A DNA stretch of 64,000 nucleotides from Spirosoma endophyticum (lineage in GTDB: Bacteria; Bacteroidota; Bacteroidia; Cytophagales; Spirosomataceae). Every line of letters begins with the position of its first letter. Position 1 is the stretch's first letter. The notes beneath the pieces were generated by a model. The model was not told the DNA's origin. It did not search any database and saw only the letters and a list, made by a program, of their open reading frames with translations. The translations under genes were made by a program, and so were the position numbers. Shown here in pieces: positions 58,444 through 64,000 of the stretch. Location of the stretch: contig NZ_FOLQ01000015.1 in NCBI RefSeq assembly GCF_900112365.1, forward strand, positions 62,001 through 126,000, read 5' to 3'.

Positions 58444-61287
58444 TTAGAAGCGCTTCCGATTGTTACGCTGTTGGTTACCTGGCCAGCTCCCTAGTGGGTC
58501 AACCACTACTTCGGCTGTACCCGAAAGTAACGGTAAACGGATCGTGGATTGATCGGGATTAGGCCGAATCAATTGGCGATACTGCTCCCTTCCTTCATCA
58601 TCGAGTAAAACAATAGGTAGCCAATCATTAAAAATGACTTGATGTGTATGACCCCATCCATCTGCATCTGCTTTCTGGGCGAAGACTTCTACGGCTAAAT
58701 CGGTAGGTTGTCGACTAATTCGACCTATATGAAAGTCAAACGTATACCGATGGGTCAAGTATGTCGCCAGATACTGCAAGGAGTCCGGTAACTGGCTAGC
58801 CAGGTATGTCGTGAAATGTTTGGACGTTACGGGCTTGCGGGCATACCGCTGATAATAGTACCCAATACTATTTAGCACACAAGAATCGCCCCAAACTTGG
58901 CCCAGACAAGTGAAGACCAGCCCAGCCCGGCAACGAGTAACATAGTCTTGGCCTCTTGCCATCGCAACTGTTGGCTCCCATTCGTGCAGTCTGGTCCGCT
59001 CAAACCTATAATCGTTCGCTAATTGTGTTAAGCGCCTGGAAAGGATAGAAAAACCATGCTGTTTTCCGACGGCCTGTAGGGCTAGATATTCGGGAATACT
59101 CTCGGTAAAAAAACTCCAACCTTGTTGGCGATTTTTAGGCATAAATTGCCACCATTGTCCCATCACCTCCCGAGCCACAATATAATCTATATAGCTAAAT
59201 GCTTCTATATCCCGCTTTGCCAACCAACCCTGTTGCTCAGAGAGCCGAAGCAAGCCTGCTTGGGATTGGATGGCTAGTCTAAAAGACCCAGGAACTTCCT
59301 CAATCCGCAAGTGCGTATAGGGATAAGGCCCCATAACCTGCTCGCCCCAGCGTAAGGCCGCCAGACTACTTTGTAATAATTTTTCGGCCTGAAAAGGATG
59401 GTAGTAGTCAACTTCGACCGAGATCCACCGACCGTTCCGGCTATGATAACGAGCTTTTTTGGTCGCATAACCGCTAATTGACGAGGGAGGTATTGAACGG
59501 TTTATGGGTGGATCATATTGATACGTTAGGAAAGCTAGCATTCCGTACAAGACTATGTTGCTCAAAAGCAGAATCCCGTAGCGTCGGCTCCATCGGGAAC
59601 GTATTCGATTCAACCAATTCGCATAGGTCAACGGTAATCCGCTAGACCAGCCCAAGCTGGCTAAGCCCAGAAATAAAATGGCCAGTAAGGTCCACTGAGC
59701 ACTGAATAAAAATCTAAGCCAGCCCCATCGCCCGTAACCTGTTAAATCGGAGTACAAATTTGAGCCGGGTAAAACGGCAAAGAGAAGCCTATTAGGTATA
59801 CTTCCACTTTGTTCACCATATAGAAGCACAATCAGCGTTCCAACCGAAACGGCGTGAGCCCAAAAACGCTGATCAATCCAGGACGTAAATAGCACCGTTA
59901 ACGCAATCAATTGTATTTGTCGTCCCCAAGCATCGACTAAAAAGTCTTGGCCGTAAAGCGATATCTCAATTGCCCCAAGAGGCAACGGACTTGTTAACTG
60001 AATAAGCAGACATGTTAATCCCATTAATCCAACTAACCAAGCCGCTAGGCCGGCCAAGGCCAGCCACTTGGCTAGCAAGCGAACCCAATTTGGTTGGGGT
60101 ACCGCGTCATAGAGCAAACCCAGGCCTACTAGACGTTCCCGTTGGATCCATTCACCAGTAAACAGCATTAGAAACAAACTCATTAGTACGCCCAATGGCT
60201 GGCGCAGAGCAGTCATAGTGGCTGTCGTTGGTAGGGAAACAAATTCCGGATTAGGTTGAAGTATATACCCAAGCAGTAGGGTCAGGAGGATAATAATAAC
60301 ACTCATGACCCAGATTAAAGGCTGATGGCTTAGTTCTCTGATTTCATACAAAGTTAATCGTCCTACAAGGCTCGACCGGCCAAGTCGCTCACTGAGTCTC
60401 TTTAAGTGGGTGAACGGATATAGTTGAAATAAGTTTACCTTATAGAAATGGCTTGCGATACGACTCGTTGCTGTGTGCTTTGAGCCAGAAGAATGGATTG
60501 ATTCATTTAAAGTGAATACATTATCAGCTCTGTGAAGTAAGGCTAGTGAAATGGCGAGCCATAGTAGCCGGTTCATATACCAACCGTCTGGCCATACCAG
60601 CAATTCCGTTGCCTGTTCAAGTGTCGGCATAGAGAGCAGGGCACTTTGTATATACGCGGATCCAAAGGGGTCGAATATTGCCAAAAGATTGTCGGTCGCA
60701 AGTATATTGGGTTTTGTGATGCTTGCAATTAAAATCAATAGACTGAGGCTTAGCGTTAAGTAAGCACCCGCTTGGCTTCGCAATAGCACTGTCAACGAAA
60801 AAGCTACGCTGAACAAAGTAAAAATGTGACCTGTTGTCAGGAACAAATAGCCGTCCAGTAATGCTAAATAAGGAGCTGGGCCTAATTCAGTAGCAGAAAT
60901 TAATGGTAATAAGCTGAAACCTACTGGGTAGCCTAAGGCCAGCATCAGTACAAAAGCAAGCGTCCCTGAAAACCTGCCCATTAAAAATGAAGAAGCACTT
61001 ATTGGTAAGGAATACAGATACGAAGCCGTTCTTTGTTCCCAATCTTTAGATACCGAGGTTCCTGCCAATAGAGCCGTGATAGCCGTTAAGATGATGCCTA
61101 GTGAGGATAATACTTGGTAGGCGTGAGCAGCCGAGTAGGCTGGTAGGACCACTATTGAACGAGTAAAACCAAGCTGATAACCGGAATAAAGTCCCTCCCC
61201 CACTATTAGCAGAGCTAGCAAAAGGGATAAAGGTCGTTTTAGGTGGTAAATGAACTCGTAGCGGGCAATTATTAATGTGTCAGGCAT
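58444..61287 (-). CDS. ABC-2 type permease fused to a degenerate M1-peptidase-like domain
   Basis: The 947-aa protein has two blocks of hydrophobic helices (residues about 15-260 and 320-590; for example LTAITALLAGTSVSKDWEQR, a typical ABC-2 exporter start) and a C-terminal domain (about 620-940) resembling M1 aminopeptidases. The M1 zinc motif HExxHxW is replaced by REVMGQWW (from residue 706), losing both His ligands while FFTESIPEYLAL keeps the family's Glu region. So the domain is probably non-catalytic and may bind peptides. Bacteroidota carry related permease/M1 fusions. The start overlaps the end of the ATPase gene by 8 bp. Confidence 0.72.
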   Translation of the reverse strand: MPDTLIIARYEFIYHLKRPLSLLLALLIVGEGLYSGYQLGFTRSIVVLPAYSAAHAYQVLSSLGIILTAITALLAGTSVSKDWEQRTASYLYSLPISASSFLMGRFSGTLAFVLMLALGYPVGFSLLPLISATELGPAPYLALLDGYLFLTTGHIFTLFSVAFSLTVLLRSQAGAYLTLSLSLLILIASITKPNILATDNLLAIFDPFGSAYIQSALLSMPTLEQATELLVWPDGWYMNRLLWLAISLALLHRADNVFTLNESIHSSGSKHTATSRIASHFYKVNLFQLYPFTHLKRLSERLGRSSLVGRLTLYEIRELSHQPLIWVMSVIIILLTLLLGYILQPNPEFVSLPTTATMTALRQPLGVLMSLFLMLFTGEWIQRERLVGLGLLYDAVPQPNWVRLLAKWLALAGLAAWLVGLMGLTCLLIQLTSPLPLGAIEISLYGQDFLVDAWGRQIQLIALTVLFTSWIDQRFWAHAVSVGTLIVLLYGEQSGSIPNRLLFAVLPGSNLYSDLTGYGRWGWLRFLFSAQWTLLAILFLGLASLGWSSGLPLTYANWLNRIRSRWSRRYGILLLSNIVLYGMLAFLTYQYDPPINRSIPPSSISGYATKKARYHSRNGRWISVEVDYYHPFQAEKLLQSSLAALRWGEQVMGPYPYTHLRIEEVPGSFRLAIQSQAGLLRLSEQQGWLAKRDIEAFSYIDYIVAREVMGQWWQFMPKNRQQGWSFFTESIPEYLALQAVGKQHGFSILSRRLTQLANDYRFERTRLHEWEPTVAMARGQDYVTRCRAGLVFTCLGQVWGDSCVLNSIGYYYQRYARKPVTSKHFTTYLASQLPDSLQYLATYLTHRYTFDFHIGRISRQPTDLAVEVFAQKADADGWGHTHQVIFNDWLPIVLLDDEGREQYRQLIRPNPDQSTIRLPLLSGTAEVVVDPLGSWPGNQQRNNRKRF

Positions 61288-62167
61288 TCGCTAAAAAAGC
61301 ACGTTGGTTTGTCAAGGTAGCGAAATAAACATCCTCTAATGTAGGATCCTTGACCCGGCTACTTGGAAAAGGGCCTTCGCCTAGGAGCGTTATCTGTAAT
61401 TGACCGCTTACATACTGGTGAGAGATGATTGGGAGTTCCTGCTGGTATCGATCTAGCTCTGAGCGGAGGATCGTTTTTTCCCAAATTCGATTCCTGTAAC
61501 TATCCTTCAACTGGCGGGGGCTACCTGTCGCTAAAATTTGGCCTTTACCTAATATAGTTAAGTGCTTACACAAAGTACTCACATCCTCAACTAAATGCGT
61601 CGACAGTATGACGATTGCCTTTTCGCCGGTTTCTGCCAACAGATCATACAAGCGGTTGCGTTCCGCCGGGTCAAGTCCCGCCGTGGGTTCATCCACAATT
61701 ACGACTTGTGGCTGGGCTATTAGGGCCTGAGCAATCCCAAATCGTTGCCGCATCCCTCCGGAGAAACTACCCATTGAACGTTGGCGCACATCCCACAAAT
61801 TCACGCGTTGTAACATATTATCGACCAAGTCCATTCTTTCCGACCGGTCTTTAATTCCTTTCAAATCGGCAATTTGCGCTAATAATTGGTGAGCTGTAGC
61901 GGTTGGATAAACGCCAAACTCCTGTGGCAAATATCCTAGCGTTTGCCGAAATCGAATGGGGTCCTTATGGATATTAAAGTCATTAAAAATGACGGTTCCG
62001 CTTGTTGGTTCTTGTAAAGTAGCCAGTATACGCATGAGCGACGATTTTCCTGCTCCATTCTGCCCTAAAAGGCCATATAGCCCTTTTCCAATAGATAAAT
62101 TCACCTCTGTAAGTGCATGAATTTCTGTCGAGTATTTAAGAGTTAAGTTATTAATTGTTAATTGCAT
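61280..62167 (-). CDS. ABC transporter ATP-binding protein
   Basis: The 295-aa protein has every ABC ATPase motif: Walker A GLLGQNGAGKSSL, Q-loop YLPQEFGVY, signature SFSGGMRQRFGIAQAL, Walker B VVIVDEPTAGLDP and the H-loop ILSTHLVEDV. It is of the CcmA/drug-exporter type that pairs with ABC-2 permeases. Its end overlaps the permease gene by 8 bp, so the two form an exporter. It is the first gene of the minus-strand series ABC ATPase, permease, precursor, maturase, hydroxylase and may export the modified peptide or confer immunity. Confidence 0.9.
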   Translation of the reverse strand: MQLTINNLTLKYSTEIHALTEVNLSIGKGLYGLLGQNGAGKSSLMRILATLQEPTSGTVIFNDFNIHKDPIRFRQTLGYLPQEFGVYPTATAHQLLAQIADLKGIKDRSERMDLVDNMLQRVNLWDVRQRSMGSFSGGMRQRFGIAQALIAQPQVVIVDEPTAGLDPAERNRLYDLLAETGEKAIVILSTHLVEDVSTLCKHLTILGKGQILATGSPRQLKDSYRNRIWEKTILRSELDRYQQELPIISHQYVSGQLQITLLGEGPFPSSRVKDPTLEDVYFATLTNQRAFLANA

Positions 62168-62529
62168 TTTGGAATAAGTAAATACAATGAATAAACATTA
62201 ACAATTACCTATAAAAAGCAAGCGCTTCATGTTTAACATAATGATATCCGGCCTGAAAAGGTAGACCGTCGAATCGGGATTGTACGAATTAACTAGTTTT
62301 AACAGCAGAAAGCGTCATCTACTATGAGACAATCTTCTTAAGTTTGAATTTTAGTAAGTTAAGATTTTTACCGCGTTACCGACAAAATTTAATTGTCTTT
62401 ATTTATCATCATCTCAGTTTCAGGTTTTTTGTGAACCGTAACAGGAAGTGAGTATGGTACAAAGTAGCTTCTCTTATTTAGTACGTCTGCTTAAGCCAGA
62501 GCAACTATAATCGGATCAACTATCTTAAT
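62168..62529. other. intergenic region without a recognised gene
   Basis: These 362 bp separate the ABC operon (minus) from the 49-aa gene (plus) and must hold divergent promoters. I see no strict TAnnTTTG match and no repeat or RNA gene. Confidence 0.4.
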
Positions 62530-62679
62530 ATGAACGGTAACTTTGATAGCGTTCATTCGATGGCAGCTATTACATCAGTATCAGTACTAATTTTATCTCT
62601 TTTGGTAATCGTCGTGACAGCGTACTGGTTGCTGGATTTCAGATTACGTTCGACGAGTCTTCTCAAGCGTATTGATTGA
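62530..62679 (+). CDS. 49-aa single-pass membrane protein
   Basis: The frame (ATG 62530, TGA 62677-62679) encodes a short polar N-terminus, one transmembrane helix (MAAITSVSVLILSLLVIVVT, AYWLL) and a basic C-terminus (DFRLRSTSLLKRID). The Lys/Arg-rich end after the helix follows the positive-inside rule for an N-out protein. A bidirectional hairpin terminator follows 26 bp later, which supports a real gene. Function unknown. Confidence 0.5.
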   Translation: MNGNFDSVHSMAAITSVSVLILSLLVIVVTAYWLLDFRLRSTSLLKRID

Positions 62680-62705
62680 TAAACTGTCGTATTAGCATAA
62701 CGCCA

Positions 62706-62747
62706 AGACTGATCAGGATAAGCCGTTAGGTCCATCCTGATCAGTCT
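62706..62747. terminator. 14-bp bidirectional hairpin terminator
   Basis: AGACTGATCAGGAT (62706-62719) pairs with ATCCTGATCAGTCT (62734-62747). It lies between the 49-aa plus-strand gene and the convergent ssb gene. Confidence 0.7.
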
Positions 62748-62753
62748 GGTCGA

Positions 62754-63089
62754 TTACGCTTCCTGAAGCTCCGGCTTCTTGTCCAAATACGTAACCGCTG
62801 CGCTTTTAACAATGAGTTTTGCTGTTGCTTTCCCTTCACCATCCAGGTAAGCATCAGCTACTGGTCGGCCCTCGACCAACACATGGCGGCCTTTGGTTAG
62901 ATACGGTAATTGTTCCGTCCCCTTTACCTGCACCTCTACCCACTTGACACGCTCTACCTTTTCCTGATTCGTAGGATTGGTATACGATTCATCTACTGCC
63001 ACAGAAACAGACGTAAATGGATTTTCAGACTCTACGAGTTTAGCATTACCGATGTATCCCGTAAATGAATAACGATTTAAATTATACAT
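62754..63089 (-). CDS. ssb: single-stranded DNA-binding protein
   Basis: The 111-aa protein shows the SSB OB-fold: NRYSFTGYIGNAKLVESENP, SVSVAVDESY, RVKWVEVQVKGTEQLPYLTK, GRHVLVEGRPVADAYLDGEG and TAKLIVKSAAVTYLDK. The acidic C-terminal tip (DDIPF-like) that recruits partner proteins in chromosomal SSBs is missing; the protein ends KKPELQEA. This is common in plasmid SSBs. It would protect transferred single-stranded DNA. Convergent terminator downstream, promoter-like sequence upstream. Confidence 0.88.
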   Translation of the reverse strand: MYNLNRYSFTGYIGNAKLVESENPFTSVSVAVDESYTNPTNQEKVERVKWVEVQVKGTEQLPYLTKGRHVLVEGRPVADAYLDGEGKATAKLIVKSAAVTYLDKKPELQEA

Positions 63090-63133
63090 AATTTTACTTA
63101 TTTAGTGGTTAATAATAACTGCTTTAACTTGAT

Positions 63134-63161
63134 TAAAGATACAAGTTATTTACCTGACAAA
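63134..63161 (-). promoter_or_regulatory. candidate ssb promoter
   Basis: On the minus strand TATCTTTA (63141-63134) resembles TAnnTTTG with one mismatch, and TTTG (63161-63158) could be the -33 element at 16-bp spacing, as in the tra promoter. The rest of 63162-63468 shows no gene. Confidence 0.35.
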
Positions 63162-63468
63162 CAATGTGTTAACACAATAACACATTCTAAATACTCCCTC
63201 CCCTTCCCCTTTATCCCAACGACTGCAAGGAGTTATTTTAACTATTTTTTAAATTTTAAAATAAAATTGTGTAGTATAAAACACAGTTTTTGCCTGTAAA
63301 AAGTCTCTAATTATACTTCTACCTAGTCCTTTAGACAGGGCAAATGTTAGCCTGGGGACGCGCACTTTCCACACACTCACAATTAGGTTACCTTCAGTCC
63401 ATTTGGTATTGCAGACAGGAATGATGTGAAGAAATATTTACGCCCCGTCTTGATTGTCATACCAGTAA

Positions 63469-63500
63469 AAAACCACCCTAGATGTAACCAGGGTGGTTTT
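63469..63500. terminator. 11-bp hairpin terminator
   Basis: AAAACCACCCT (63469-63479) pairs with AGGGTGGTTTT (63490-63500). It lies 70 bp downstream of the last minus-strand gene. Confidence 0.65.
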
Positions 63501-63570
63501 ATATTAATGGGCCGTTCTAAAAGTCTGGTCAGCTTCAGGTGTCAAAAATTTTTGATACCTGCGCAGTAAG

Positions 63571-64000
63571 TTAGGCTGCCAAGAAATCGACCAGGCATTC
63601 CTCGAGTGGCTCTGATGTAGTGGCAATCCACCTTTGACGGTCCTGGTACTGTGTTGAATAAATTTGAACAATAACGAGATCCTCGGCCGTCGCCGGCATA
63701 AAGACAAGCATAAATCCGCGATTATCATCGAAAGGATCCATAAACCTAAACTCACCAGATAATTCCTTGGCTCGAATCGTCATTTCTTTGTAAATATGAC
63801 TATAACAGACGATCAGTCGACTATGTCTGCGGTCGAATGTAATTAGGGGCGAGTAAGGCTTTTTGGGGAGGTTGGCGTTTGACTGGGGCTGCCACAACCG
63901 GCCATTATAAGAGATGTAAGCAACGGGGCGTCCCTGCGCGTTGGTTACCTGGCCTCCGCACCAGTTGCTCCCCCCTAATTGATATTTCTTGATATACTCC
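63571..64000 (-). CDS. hypothetical protein, 5' end outside the window
   Basis: A TTG at 63897 could start a 108-aa protein, but the same frame stays open to the window edge and reads QLGGSNWCGGQVTNAQGRPV followed by AYISYNGRLWQP upstream, so the gene is larger and its start lies beyond 64000. I do not recognise the family. The visible 143 residues have beta-rich, SOS-response-associated-peptidase-like features only in a loose sense (PYSPLITFDRRHSRLIVCYS, FRFMDPFDDNRGFMLVFMPA, IATTSEPLEECLVDFLAA), so no function is given. Confidence 0.6.
   Translation of the reverse strand, partial: EYIKKYQLGGSNWCGGQVTNAQGRPVAYISYNGRLWQPQSNANLPKKPYSPLITFDRRHSRLIVCYSHIYKEMTIRAKELSGEFRFMDPFDDNRGFMLVFMPATAEDLVIVQIYSTQYQDRQRWIATTSEPLEECLVDFLAA

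Noticed and set aside
62553..62735. 60-aa minus-strand frame
   Set aside because: Antisense to the 49-aa membrane protein and through the terminator hairpin; polar random composition.
63504..63755. 83-aa minus-strand frame overlapping the last gene
   Set aside because: The other frame (63571-64000) is longer, open to the edge and has protein-like composition.

Overview
The window looks like part of a large mobile element (conjugative plasmid or integrative conjugative element) from a Bacteroidota host, most likely a Cytophagales/Spirosoma-like bacterium. The grounds are a CTnDOT-type tra module (DUF4134/TraE, DUF4133/TraF, TraG, TraJ-TraO, TraQ), a T9SS-sorted M43 protease, an OMP_b-brl_3 TonB receptor, TAnnTTTG-type promoters and almost no Shine-Dalgarno sequences. 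I saw no rRNA, tRNA or CRISPR array.

Layout. 1-7,000: a decayed small-plasmid-like segment. It has a MobV relaxase with an in-frame stop at the window edge, a ribbon-helix-helix-like accessory protein with TGTCGGAC inverted repeats, a ChW-repeat lipoprotein, an M43 protease, a methyltransferase, a 130-bp MITE-like element, an IS3-family element with a broken orfB, and a shattered replication initiator behind iteron-like repeats. 7,200-28,233 (all minus strand): plasmid maintenance and DNA-processing genes. These are a 1703-aa DarB-like methylase/helicase, an AbiEii/DUF6922 toxin-antitoxin pair, a split second coupling protein, a LytTR regulator, a type IA topoisomerase cut by an amber codon, a DUF5131 protein, a Toprim protein and two DUF3945 proteins. 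28,281-36,395: an M23 peptidase, an XRE regulator and the mobilisation genes (coupling protein mobC, relaxase mobB, accessory mobA). 36,396-37,319: a candidate oriT and a 304-bp array of 38 in-phase octamers. 37,320-50,891 (plus strand): the tra operon, from a ParA-like protein to TraQ, closed by a strong terminator.

52,190-62,167: the most interesting cargo, largely AT-rich. It appears to be an uncharacterised RiPP-type locus: a 62-aa precursor candidate with a Cys/Pro-rich C-terminus, a radical SAM/SPASM maturase, a C39-like domain fused to a prolyl-4-hydroxylase-like 2OG-Fe(II) oxygenase, a second 2OG-Fe(II) oxygenase, a TonB-dependent receptor, and an ABC ATPase with a permease fused to a catalytically dead M1-peptidase-like domain. 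62,530-64,000: a small membrane protein, a single-stranded DNA-binding protein and a 5'-partial hypothetical gene that runs off the window.

How the parts fit: mobA/B/C process the DNA at oriT and couple it to the TraE-TraQ channel. The topoisomerase, SSB, Toprim and DUF3945 proteins probably service the transferred DNA, DarB-like and AbiEii proteins protect and stabilise the element, and the RiPP-like locus is carried as cargo. All functions are read from sequence motifs only; no database search was possible.
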